Assembly: GCA_903837355.1 (NCBI GenBank)
Contig: CAILUI010000440.1
Span: 1 to 59,307, forward strand
Reading direction: 5' to 3'
Origin: an uncultured Victivallales bacterium
GTDB lineage: Bacteria > Verrucomicrobiota > Lentisphaeria > Oligosphaerales > JAFGRS01
Length of the DNA stretch: 59,307 nucleotides
In this document: in pieces, positions 1 to 8,469 of the stretch
Numbering within the stretch: position 1 is the stretch's first letter
Layout of the letters: every line of letters begins with the position of its first letter
Notes under the pieces: generated by a model
The model's database searches: none
What the model saw: only the letters and a program-made list of their open reading frames with translations
What the model was told of the DNA's origin: nothing
Made by a program: the position numbers and the translations under genes

Positions 1-75
1 GCCGGACTTTGTAGTTACTCAAAAATCGGATCGTTGATAATCAGGATGTTATGACTCACAGTGCGTAAGTTGGGC
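1..75. other. AT-rich edge sequence, possible insertion-sequence end
   Basis: About 75 bases at the left edge have clearly lower G+C than the rest of the window and interrupt the pump gene. No gene is visible because the segment is too short. The position inside a conserved gene fits the terminus of an insertion sequence, but no inverted repeat or target duplication can be tested from one side. A chimeric contig end is the alternative. Confidence 0.35.
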
Positions 76-1731
76 TAGGAAGGCTGCCATGTAGCGGAAC
101 TTCCGGGACAGGGAGTGGCTGACCACCCGCAGATAGCCGTCTCGGGCCAGGAAGAAAGTGCGGTCGAACCAGCGGAAGAACGGCCGCAGGAACCAGACGC
201 CACCCTCGGCCGGTACGTGCCCCTTGGGGACGGGCTTGAGGAACGAAGCACAGAGCACGGGGGTCAGCACCAACGCCACCACCACCGAGAGCAGCATGGA
301 GGCGATGATGGTGACGGAGAATTGCCGGTAGATGACACCGGTGGAACCGGGGAAGAACGCCATCGGTCCGAAGACGGCCGAGAGGACCAACCCGATGCCG
401 ATCAGAGCGCTGGTGATCTGGTCCATCGACTTGCGGGTGGCTTCCCGCGGCGATAGCCCTTCTTCGCTCATGATGCGCTCCACATTCTCGACCACCACGA
501 TGGCGTCGTCCACCAGCAGGCCGATGGCCAGCACCATGGCGAACATGGTCAGCATGTTGATCGAGAAGCCAAAGAGCCCGAGCACCGCAAAGGTGCCCAG
601 GATCACCACCGGGACGGCGATGGTCGGGATCAGCGTGGCCCGCATGTTCCCCATGAACAGGTACATCACCAGGAAGACCAGCAGGATGGCCTCGAAGAGG
701 GTCTTGACGACCTCATCGATGGCGACCCTGACGAAGGGGGTGGTGTCGTACGGGTAGACCACCTTCAGGCCGGTCGGGAAGAAGTGACTCATCTCCTCCA
801 GCTTGGCCCGGACATTGTCGGCCGCCTCCAAGGCGTTGGCGCCGGCCGCCTGGCGGATGGCGAGGGCGGCCGAGGGCTTACCATTGTAGGAGATGTCGGC
901 GTCGTAGGATTCGGTCCCGAGTTCCGCCCGTCCGACATCGCTGACGCGCACCACGGAGCCATCCGGGTTGGTGCGCAGCGGGATCGCGGCGAACTCATCG
1001 GGGGTCTTGAGCAGGCTCTGCACGATGATGGCGGCATTCAGGCGCTGGCCGGGCACGGCCGGCGCTCCGCCGAATTGGCCGGCCGAGACCTCGACGTTGT
1101 AGGCGCGCAGGGCGGCGACCACATCCTGCATCGTCATCTGGTAGTCGGCGAGCTTGTCCGGGTTCAGCCAGATGCGCATGGCATACTGGCCGCCGAAGAC
1201 CTGCACTTCGCCGACCCCCGGCACGCGCGCCAGCACCTTCTCGAGGTTGGACTGGCCGTAGTCGCGCAGATCCTCCCCGCTCATACTGCCGTCGTCCGAG
1301 ACCAGGCCGACGATCAGCAGGTAGTTGCGGGTGGACTTGCTCACCTTGACGCCGGAGAGCTGCACCACCTGCGGCAGGCTGGCCATGGCGAGTTGGAGCT
1401 TGTTCTGCACCTGGGCCCAGGCCAGGTCCGGATCGGTCCCCGGGGCAAAGGTCAGCTCAACGCGGCAGGCGCCCGACGAGTCGCTGGTGGCGGAGGCATA
1501 CAGCATCTTGTCGAAGCCGGTCATCTTCTGCTCGATGATCTGCGTCACGCTGTTCTCCACCGTCTCCGCCGAGGCCCCCGGGTAGAAGGCGTCGATGGCG
1601 ATGGAGGGAGGGGCGATGGGCGGGTACTGCGAAATGGGCAGTTTGTAGATGGCCAGAGCGCCGGCCACCATCAGAATGATGGCGATCACCCACGCGAAGA
1701 CGGGACGGTCCAGGAAGAATCTCGAGAGCAT
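49..1731 (-). pseudogene. RND-family (HAE1/AcrB-type) efflux permease, truncated
   Basis: This is the inner-membrane pump subunit of a tripartite multidrug efflux system. The N-terminus has the typical first helix and pore start (FFLDRPVFAWVIAI, then PISQYP). The porter domain follows, then helices carrying the proton-relay motif GLLVDDAIVVVENV and the FFPGSTGVIYRQFSVT segment. The family is about 1,040 residues long, but this frame stops after 560. Recognisable similarity ends near RKFRYMAAFLA, and the last residues (QLTHCES) do not belong to the family. The break lies near nucleotides 70-80, where the DNA becomes AT-rich, so the gene was probably interrupted by an insertion or rearrangement just left of the window. 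It follows the adaptor gene with a 12-bp gap. Half a pump should not work, so I call it a pseudogene; a contig misjoin would give the same picture. Confidence 0.85.
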
Positions 1732-1743
1732 GTCGCGCCTCCG

Positions 1744-3234
1744 TCAGTTCGCGGTTGGGGCCGGTTTGGCCGTGTCGGCAGGCTGCGGCGCCGGCGCCCC
1801 GGGAGCCGCGAAGGGCACATCCTTGACGGCCGTGCCCGGCCGGGCCCTCTGCATGCCTTCGACGATCACCCGGTCGCCGGCCGCCAGTCCGGCCGCGACG
1901 AGCCACTGGTCACCGATGGCGCGGTCCAGAGTGAGCCGCCGCTCCGCAGCCTTGCCGGCGGCATCCACGATCAGGGCCACGGGGTTGCCCTTCGGATCGC
2001 GCGTAACCGCCTGTTGCGGAACCATGATGGCCTGGTCGTTGGCCCCTTCGCTGACGGCGACCCGAACGAACATGCCGGGCAGCAGGACCCCGTCGGGGTT
2101 CGGGAAAACCAAGCGCAGGATGAACGACGCCGTGCTCGGATCGACGCTGACATCGGAGAACTTGAGGGTGCCCTCGGCCGCATAGGGCGTGCCGTCTTCG
2201 AGGAAGAGCCTGACCTTGGTCTGCAGCGCCTCGTCGCGGGTCAGATGGCCGCTCGCCAGGTTCCGTTTCCGGCGCAGCAGGTTGGCGCTGGCCTGCGGCA
2301 CGTCCACGTAGACCTGGTCGAGTTGCTGAATCGTCGTCAGGGGGACGGGCTGATACGCCGTCGCCAGCGCCCCGATGGTCACCGTTGATCTGCCGATGCG
2401 TCCGCTGATTGGCGCCGTGACGCGGGTGTAGCCCAGGGTGGTCTGGGCGGCCTCCAGGCCCGCCTCGGCACTCCCGATCGCCGCCTGCGCACCCTGGACG
2501 GCCGCCTCGGCCCGGCGACTGTCAGCCTCGGCGGCCAGGATCGCGGCCTCGGCCCGCGCGCCCTCCGCCGTGGCGCCCTCAATCCCCGCCGCAGCGCCCT
2601 CGATCCCGGCCTCGGCCTGTTTCAGCGCGGCGCACACATCGTCGTAGTCCTGCTGGCTGACTGCTTTGCTGGCCGCGAGGTCGCGGAAGCGCTCCGCCCG
2701 TAGGCGCAGCGGCACGGCACTGGCTTCGGCGCGGGACCGTGCCGCCTTGGCGCTCGCGAGGCTCGCCTTGGCGGCGTCGCGGACGGCCAGGGCGGTGGCC
2801 TGGGCGGCCTTCGCGGTGGCCACGGCGGCCTGAGCCGTGCCCAGATTAGCCTTGGCCACGGCCACGGCGGCCGTGGCGTTGGTGCAGGCCGTCTGGTAGT
2901 TGCCCGGAGCGATCCCGTAGAGGACGGCGCCGGCCTTGACATCCGAGCCCTCATCGAACAGGCGTTCCTGGATGATCCCGCTCACCTGCGGACGCACTTC
3001 GGCAACCAGCAAGGCCGACACGCGCCCCGGCAGTTCGGAGGAGATCTCGACACGCTGGGGTTGCACCACCACCACCGCCACCTCCGGGGTCGCGCCCGCC
3101 GCGGGGCCCCCGGTGGCCTTCGTCTTGCCGCAGCTACTCAACGCCAGACTCGCAGCCAGAAGCCCCACGGTCGCCGCGGCGCGGTTCAGGCGCGCACTCG
3201 CCCCAGGCTCTCTCACCACCTGCCACCTCTTCAT
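1744..3234 (-). CDS. RND efflux periplasmic adaptor (MFP/HlyD family) lipoprotein
   Basis: This membrane fusion protein links the inner-membrane pump to an outer-membrane channel. The start at 3234 overlaps the stop of the upstream tetR gene by one base (TGATG) and has AAGGAG eight bases upstream. This start gives about 496 residues, preferred over ATGs a few codons earlier. The N-terminus has a lipoprotein signal ending LALSSC, so the protein should be lipid-anchored. A lipoyl half-domain (PGRVSALLVAEVRPQVSG) is followed by a very long alanine-rich region of GA/AE repeats that should form the alpha-hairpin coiled coil. The second half-lipoyl motif (LGYTRVTAPISGRIGRS) and beta-barrel domains come next. 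The hairpin is longer than in AcrA. The gene lies between tetR and the truncated pump in one operon. Confidence 0.93.
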   Translation of the reverse strand: MKRWQVVREPGASARLNRAAATVGLLAASLALSSCGKTKATGGPAAGATPEVAVVVVQPQRVEISSELPGRVSALLVAEVRPQVSGIIQERLFDEGSDVKAGAVLYGIAPGNYQTACTNATAAVAVAKANLGTAQAAVATAKAAQATALAVRDAAKASLASAKAARSRAEASAVPLRLRAERFRDLAASKAVSQQDYDDVCAALKQAEAGIEGAAAGIEGATAEGARAEAAILAAEADSRRAEAAVQGAQAAIGSAEAGLEAAQTTLGYTRVTAPISGRIGRSTVTIGALATAYQPVPLTTIQQLDQVYVDVPQASANLLRRKRNLASGHLTRDEALQTKVRLFLEDGTPYAAEGTLKFSDVSVDPSTASFILRLVFPNPDGVLLPGMFVRVAVSEGANDQAIMVPQQAVTRDPKGNPVALIVDAAGKAAERRLTLDRAIGDQWLVAAGLAAGDRVIVEGMQRARPGTAVKDVPFAAPGAPAPQPADTAKPAPTAN

Positions 3235-3851
3235 CAGCATCTCTCCTTGAACCACAACCGGATCAGGTAATTCTCAATGTGGGCGGTATCCTGCTCAACT
3301 GACGGACAGTCGGCGCCATGCCGCATACGCTCGTCAATCACACCATGCAGGACCAGCCTGAAGAAACGCCCCAACTCGGCGGGGCGAACCGGCAACGCCC
3401 GCAATCGGTCAGCTTGCGCCGCCCGCTCGAACACCGCCGTGAGCTGCCGCTCAACCCGCAATTGGTGCTGGCGCAGTTCGGCCGCCACCATGGACGGCAA
3501 CTCATGGCCGCAGAGTACCTGGCCCAACGCCCGTCGTTTCTCCACTTCCGTGAGAATGACGCGCGTCACCTCAACCAGAACCGCCGCCAGGTCGGTCGCC
3601 GCGCCCAGAGCCCGCTCAATCCCCTCATCCAACGGGGAAAACGTCATCCGGATCACGGCCAGCACCAGCGCATCCTTGTCCTGAAAGTAGTTGTACAGCG
3701 TCCCCTTGGACACGCCGGCCGCTTCGGCCACCCGCTCCATCGTCAACGCCGTAAAGCCAACGTCCGCCAGCACCGCCGCCGCGGCGTCGCAGATCGCCCG
3801 ATGCATCATCTCCTCAGCCATCGCCCGGCGGCGTTGCACCAGGTCACTCAT
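3234..3851 (-). CDS. TetR-family transcriptional regulator of the efflux operon
   Basis: A 205-residue repressor with an N-terminal helix-turn-helix of the TetR type (FTALTMERVAEAAGVSKGTLYNYFQDKDALV, here about residues 34-64) and a divergent C-terminal ligand-binding domain. It is the first gene of the tetR-adaptor-pump operon, and its stop overlaps the adaptor start by one base, implying translational coupling. A palindrome inside the promoter spacer upstream suggests that it represses its own operon. The inducer is unknown. Confidence 0.92.
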   Translation of the reverse strand: MSDLVQRRRAMAEEMMHRAICDAAAAVLADVGFTALTMERVAEAAGVSKGTLYNYFQDKDALVLAVIRMTFSPLDEGIERALGAATDLAAVLVEVTRVILTEVEKRRALGQVLCGHELPSMVAAELRQHQLRVERQLTAVFERAAQADRLRALPVRPAELGRFFRLVLHGVIDERMRHGADCPSVEQDTAHIENYLIRLWFKERC

Positions 3852-3914
3852 CGGGCACCCCCGTCATGTCGGTGCTGCTTGGACTCTCCGGTTGAAAGAA
3901 TGACCATGCCGCGT

Positions 3915-3942
3915 AAAATAGTGACCATCCGGTCAGAATCAA
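3915..3942 (-). promoter_or_regulatory. Promoter of the tetR-efflux operon
   Basis: On the minus strand there is a -35 box TTGATT (3942-3937), a 16-base spacer and a -10 box TATTTT (3920-3915), about 65 bases upstream of the tetR start. The spacer contains the operator-like palindrome annotated separately. Assigned by eye from consensus similarity. Confidence 0.6.
3922..3935. promoter_or_regulatory. Putative TetR operator
   Basis: The palindrome TGACC-ATCC-GGTCA lies exactly between the -35 and -10 boxes. A further half-site TGACCAT occurs at 3901-3907. Binding here would block RNA polymerase, the classical arrangement for TetR autoregulation. That the neighbouring regulator binds it is inference. 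Confidence 0.5.
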
Positions 3943-3966
3943 CCGTGACGCGCGCCTTTCCATACT

Positions 3967-4829
3967 GTGGGGCAGGGTAACCGACCACGCGAAACCAGGC
4001 GGTCTGGTCTGCCGAGCGGACTGGGCGACAGGGGAGCGGGCTCCCCTGGACGGCGAAGACGCGAGCCTGAAATCCCGCAAGGGTGCCCCCGATTCGGCTT
4101 CGTAACACAAGCGCCAGTGGTCAAGCTGCCGGAGATGCCGAAACCTGATACCTGCCCGGAAGCAACGGACACGAGCAAGGGCGGGACTGGCCGGGGTGAC
4201 TGGGGCAAGCGCGCGTCGAGAGAGATACCCGAACACCGGGAGACCCTTTCCGGCGCCCGTGTGGCCAAGGATGCCGTTGGCGGGCAGGGGAGCGGAAAAT
4301 CCATACTCCGCTCGCTGTCGGGAAGGGAGTCGGAGCAGCCCATAGTCGCGCTGAAGCGGGGTAACTCCCGTGGAGCCAAGGGGCTGTGCTTCAGTCGTGT
4401 TTCCAGCAACAAAGGGCGAGCCGCTTGAGCAGGGAAAGCTCCACAACGGAACGGGAGGCGTGGCCGGAGGGCTTCATACCCGCGGGCCGCATGCCGCCGA
4501 GACGCTCTCTGTTGCGCTGGAAACTGGGCCGTAAAGCCAAGCAGGAACCGTTGTCTCGGTTCTACGCGCTCTACGCCCGCGTCAGTCGTCGCCTCGGGCG
4601 AGACCGCGAGGGAGCCATGAAGGAGGTACGGGCGAATCTGGCGGCATCCCGCTGCGAGATCCACGATGCTGATCTCTCGAGCCACTTCGACGAGATCGAT
4701 ATGGCACTCCGCAGGGCGGGGTCATCTCGCCGCTTCTGGCCAACATCCACCTTCACGACCTCGACCAGGCTTTCGAAGAGGCCCCCGACTCCCCACGGCA
4801 GTTCGCCAAGGCCCGACTGGTCCGCTGGC
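3967..4829 (+). mobile_element. Decayed group II intron remnant
   Basis: From about 3967 the plus strand resembles the 5' ribozyme part of a bacterial group II intron. A long structured non-coding stretch ends with the familiar run before the intron-encoded protein (GAGTCGGAGCAGCCCATAG at about 4328, then GGGTAACTCCCGTGGAGCCA). The reverse-transcriptase gene that follows has two internal deletions and a frameshift. Ribozyme domains V and VI are not recognisable, since the element ends at a junction with an unrelated gene near 4829. Exact ends are uncertain because intron boundaries were not resolved. The element is surely immobile. Confidence 0.7.
4500..4829 (+). pseudogene. Group II intron reverse transcriptase/maturase, fragment
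   Basis: Three pieces of the intron-encoded protein remain in order. The N-terminal part (LRWKLGRKAKQEP, RFYALYARV) jumps to the RT palm region (REGAMKEVRANLAASRCEIH, DADLSSHFDEID). After a frameshift comes the block GTPQGGVISPLLANIHLHDL followed by DQAFEEAPDSP and KARLVRW. The catalytic YADD box, the maturase (X) domain and any endonuclease domain are missing. The intact protein would be above 400 residues, against about 100 recognisable here. Confidence 0.8.
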
Positions 4830-5492
4830 CAGGTACCGCGAGGACTCGGTCATCAGGACGTGGTTCTCCGTCTCATCCACCAGCCCGAGGCTGCCAGGGA
4901 CGTGAGGGCGCGGGGCCTTGCCCTTATCGATCACGAGCGCGTCAACGATGTGCTGCGCGGTGTCGGGGTAAAGGAGGTCCGGCTGGTCGGCGAAGAGCAG
5001 CAGGATGGAGATCAGCCCGGCCTCGGTGAAGTCGTAGTCGCCCCGGTGCCCGATCCGTAGCTTGTCGGCGTAGCTCTTCTGCCAGCCGAGGACCTCGCGC
5101 ACGTCCCATTCCGAACCGCTGGCGGCCCACGGAGTCAACCCCTGCAGGAAGCGGTTGATGGCTGCGACGTCCTGTCGCGTCGCCAGCCTGGCGAGCAGGA
5201 TCCGTGGCCCATCGACCTTTATGTCCAGCCCGCCGGCGGGCAACGGTCGCGAGGACCACTGCGCCAGAACCGCCGCTCGCAGCGGCGACGGCGTCGCGGC
5301 GGGCGGGACGCGCTTGGCCCCGGCCGCGATGGCTTCTGCCAGAGCCCCCGGAGGGAGCTTCGCGTAGTGAGGAGTACTGATGCAGCCGGAGCTACAGCAC
5401 AGAAAGGCCACAAGCACGACTGCCGACGGTAAACCGCGACGGTACCCGTGCCGGTGACCGGCGTCCGCAGTGGCCAATGCCCCTATGCTCAT
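4830..5492 (-). pseudogene. Hypothetical lipoprotein, 3'-truncated
   Basis: The gene starts at 5492 and encodes a signal peptide with lipobox (VAFLCCSSGC), then about 180 residues of unknown function. Segments such as GDYDFTEAGLISILLLF and ETENHVLMTESSRYL look like conserved parts of a larger hypothetical family in which the last motif is internal, so the C-terminal part is missing. The frame runs antisense into the intron remnant at about 4829, and everything after SSRYL is foreign. The product would be exported and lipid-anchored if still made. Confidence 0.65.
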
Positions 5493-5549
5493 GCGTCATT
5501 CCCCCCGAACCCATCCTGCCCTGGTCGTTGCTTCACGGCTTCATGGAGG

Positions 5550-5810
5550 TCAGCACCACAAGCGCTTCCGCCGGCAGGTGAATGCGCCGCGGGCCGCTAT
5601 CGGAAACCAGGCAACCAACCCGGGACGCCTCCACTCCAGGCGGCGCTGGAGCAACTGCCGGTCGTCGTCGTCCACTCCGCGTCGGCGCAGACGGCTATGC
5701 CAGAGGTACGCATCCGCAAGGGCGCCAAAGCCGACAAAGGCCGGATTGGTCACCTGATCGGGCTGAACCGTCAGCCGGATCTGCGCCGGCCTGGACCGGG
5801 CGGAGCGTGC
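5550..5810 (-). pseudogene. Glycoside-hydrolase-like fragment
   Basis: One minus-strand frame reads IRLTVQPDQVTNPAFVGFGA, then DAYLWHSRLRRRGVDDDD and RRLEWRRPGLV. From memory this resembles the N-terminal part of clan-A glycoside hydrolases (the 'NPAF.GFG..WD' style start seen in GH30/GH39-like proteins). Upstream the similarity moves to other frames and downstream it ends at a stop, so it is a short decayed piece. The rest of the gap between 5493 and 6070 shows no gene I can support. Confidence 0.35.
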
Positions 5811-5977
5811 CGTTGACGCCAGGGAATTCGCAGGCGGCGGCCGCGGTCACCTCGATCAGCCCGGAGGCAGTGCCGGTGCGATCGACGGTAGCGCCTCCTC
5901 TGCGCTGACGCCTTCAACGGACTTAGGCTGAGGTCGACGGTCAACCCGACGGCGGCATCGGACCGTGAGCGTCTGCC

Positions 5978-6005
5978 TTGCAGCCGGCGCCCGGTTGGGT
6001 ATGGT
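5978..6005 (+). promoter_or_regulatory. Possible promoter of the GH95-like gene
   Basis: TTGCAG (5978-5983), a 16-base spacer and TATGGT (6000-6005) precede the ATG at 6071. The -35 box is a weak match. The spacing and -10 sequence equal those of other promoter candidates in this window. Confidence 0.35.
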
Positions 6006-6070
6006 GGTGTCCCGTGTATCGTCCCCCCGCAATCACAGGTACCCACCCAGTCAGTGTGAGGTCCGCAGAT

Positions 6071-8389
6071 ATGGACACCCTCGCCGCCGATCGCCGCGAA
6101 CTGGCCGAGTGTCGGAATCCCACGAGGCAGCCCGGGGCGGCGGCCCACCGGATCGTGCATCGGCGGGCGCCGCGGGAGTGGCACGACGGTTTCCCCCTGG
6201 GCAACGGCGCCATCGGGGCCATGCTCTGGGGCGGCGGCAACCCTCTCTGCATCACCCTCGACAAGGCTGACCTGTGGGATCTGCGCAGCGCGGACGCTTA
6301 CCAGGAGCACCCTGACTTCAGCTTTGCCGGCCTGCGGCGACTGGTCGCGGAGAAGCGCTTCGACGAGGCCTTCGAGATCTTCGAGGCCAGGCAGCTCCGT
6401 GACAACCCCGTGGGCCCAACCAAGATCAGCATCGGCCGCGCGGAACTGTCGCTTGGAGAGGTGAGCGCTTACGAGTGCCGCCTCGAGCTCGCCACGGCCA
6501 CGGTCGAGGGCAGGCTCCAGACCACTTCCGGCGAGCATCAGCTCCTCGCCTTCGTACAGCGCCAGCGCAATGTGGTCTGCCTGCGGCTCAGTTCACCGCC
6601 AGCCGCGGCGAGCCTGAACCTGGTGCCTCTGGCGGAGATGAACAACGCCCTCGCCCCCCTGGGCCATCCGCCGCCGCAGGTCGAGGACGAAGGCCCGCTG
6701 CGCGTGCTTTGTCAGAGCATCCCCGACGGTCCGGGGTACGCCCTGGTCTGGAACCCCCGCGGGCCGGACCACTTCCTGGCCGTCGAGAGCGCTCCGACGC
6801 TGGCCGCGGCCCGGCAACGCGCCCTGGCAACCTGGCACAGCGCTGCCGAGGCCGGGCTGGACCGGCTCCACGCGGAACACGTCCAGGCCTGGCAGGAGTT
6901 CTGGGGCGTCTCGGCTGTCTACCTCCCCGAGGAACGCATCGAGTTCCTCTGGTACCTGGGGCTCTACCTCCTGGCCTCGGCCGTGCGGCGCGGCGAACTG
7001 CCCCCGGGGCTTCAGGGCCTCTGGGCGATGGATGGGGTGCTGCCGCCGTGGCGTGGCGAGTACGCTGCCGACATGAATCTGCAGGAGACCTTCTGGCCGG
7101 CGCTGGCCGCAGGGCATATCGATCTTCTCGATAGCTGGTGCGACCTGATGCGCGAGTGTCTGCCCTTGGTGCAGGGCTTCACCCGGCGCTTCTTCGGAAC
7201 CGAGGGGACCTTCTGGCCCTGCAGCTTCGGGCCGCGACTGGCCTTGATCCGCTGCTGGTACACCGTGATGTACGGCTGGAGCCATTCGGGCTGGCTCGCC
7301 TGGCTCGTCTGGCAGCGCTGGCGCTACAGCCTGGACCTGAGCTGGCTGGCTGGCACCGGCTACCCACTGGTTTCCGAGATCTTCCGCTTCTACCGGGCCA
7401 ACCTGCAACTGGAGGCCGATGGCTGCCTGCATGTACCGCTCTCCACCAGCCCCGAATACCGCGACAACACCCCCGGCGCCTGGTGCAAAGACCCCAACAT
7501 CGACCTTGCCCTCATTCGCCGCTGCTGCGACTGGGTGGTGGAGATGGAGACCGCGCTGGGCCGCAGCGACCTGAGTGCGGCGGCCGTGCAGGTCCGGCAG
7601 ACGCTGGCCCCCTACGCGCTGACCGCTGGCAAGGCGCTCTGTCTGTGGCCAGGGCAGCCGCTCGACGAACCCCACCGCCACCCCTCGCACCTCATGGCCA
7701 TCCATCCGGCGATGGACCTCACCATCGAGGGCGACGACGAGGCCCGGCAGGTGATCGACGCCAGCCTCGCCCAGTACTTCTCCCTCGGACAGCACCAATG
7801 GGGCGGGCATACTTACGCTCAGATGGCGAGCTTCGGTGCCGTCATCGGTCGCGGCGAGTTCGCCTACGACTGCCTGCTGCACTTCGCGGAGTACTGGATC
7901 GGCCCGAACGGGCTGCACTTCAACCGGGACGTGCGCTGCACCGGCACCACCCTCTACTGCGGCTCGGCGCGTGCCTTCACCATGGAGGCGAACTGCGGCA
8001 GTGCCGCTGGCATCAACGATATGCTCGTGCAGGGCTGGGGGGACGTCGTGCGCGTCTTCCCAGCGCTCCCCTCGCACTGGCGAGACGCCGCCTTCTGCGA
8101 TCTGCTTACGGAGGGGGCTTTCCGCGTCTCGGCGATGCGCCGCGAGAGTCGCACCGTGTGGGTCAGGATCCGTGCCGGCGTGGGGCGGACCTTGCGTCTG
8201 CGCGACCCATTTGGCGCCGACCCGGTCTCGGTGAGCGGCGGTGAACTGCGTCGTGCCGGAGGCCTGTTCGTGGGTGAGTTGGCCGCCGGGCAGGAGGTCG
8301 CGCTCTGCCTGCCGGGAGAGACGGGCGATCTTGGCGCCGCCATCGCGGCGGTCCGGCACAGTAGCACCTCCCGGCTAGGCTTGCGCTGA
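6071..8389 (+). CDS. GH95-like alpha-L-fucosidase
   Basis: A 772-residue protein with GH95 architecture. The N-terminal beta domain carries WHDGFPLGNGAIGAMLWGG. The (alpha/alpha)6 barrel has the segment DMNLQETFWPALAAGHIDL in the place of the family's NTNVQMNYW-type active-site block. The C-terminal part has CGSAAGINDMLVQGWGD and VFPALPSHW, matching the family's conserved end. GH95 enzymes remove alpha-1,2-linked L-fucose or L-galactose by inversion. The first catalytic Asn of the N-x-N pair appears as Asp here, so specificity may differ. I see no clear signal peptide from the ATG at 6071; the upstream reading frame is open, but its start codons lie before the likely promoter. A large GH-like gene on the same strand follows after 80 bases. 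Confidence 0.82.
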   Translation: MDTLAADRRELAECRNPTRQPGAAAHRIVHRRAPREWHDGFPLGNGAIGAMLWGGGNPLCITLDKADLWDLRSADAYQEHPDFSFAGLRRLVAEKRFDEAFEIFEARQLRDNPVGPTKISIGRAELSLGEVSAYECRLELATATVEGRLQTTSGEHQLLAFVQRQRNVVCLRLSSPPAAASLNLVPLAEMNNALAPLGHPPPQVEDEGPLRVLCQSIPDGPGYALVWNPRGPDHFLAVESAPTLAAARQRALATWHSAAEAGLDRLHAEHVQAWQEFWGVSAVYLPEERIEFLWYLGLYLLASAVRRGELPPGLQGLWAMDGVLPPWRGEYAADMNLQETFWPALAAGHIDLLDSWCDLMRECLPLVQGFTRRFFGTEGTFWPCSFGPRLALIRCWYTVMYGWSHSGWLAWLVWQRWRYSLDLSWLAGTGYPLVSEIFRFYRANLQLEADGCLHVPLSTSPEYRDNTPGAWCKDPNIDLALIRRCCDWVVEMETALGRSDLSAAAVQVRQTLAPYALTAGKALCLWPGQPLDEPHRHPSHLMAIHPAMDLTIEGDDEARQVIDASLAQYFSLGQHQWGGHTYAQMASFGAVIGRGEFAYDCLLHFAEYWIGPNGLHFNRDVRCTGTTLYCGSARAFTMEANCGSAAGINDMLVQGWGDVVRVFPALPSHWRDAAFCDLLTEGAFRVSAMRRESRTVWVRIRAGVGRTLRLRDPFGADPVSVSGGELRRAGGLFVGELAAGQEVALCLPGETGDLGAAIAAVRHSSTSRLGLR

Positions 8390-8391
8390 GG

Positions 8392-8436
8392 GCTGCGCCC
8401 GGCGGTGCTGCGCCCGGCGGTGCTGCGTCCGGCGGG
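8392..8436 (+). repeat. 15-bp tandem repeat, 3 copies
   Basis: The unit GCTGCGCCCGGCGGT is repeated at 8392 and 8407, with a third copy at 8422 differing at two bases. It fills most of the gap between the GH95-like gene and the next gene. No function is visible. Confidence 0.9.
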
Positions 8437-8469
8437 TATGGGCGTCCCGACCGACGCCAAGGAGCGGTC

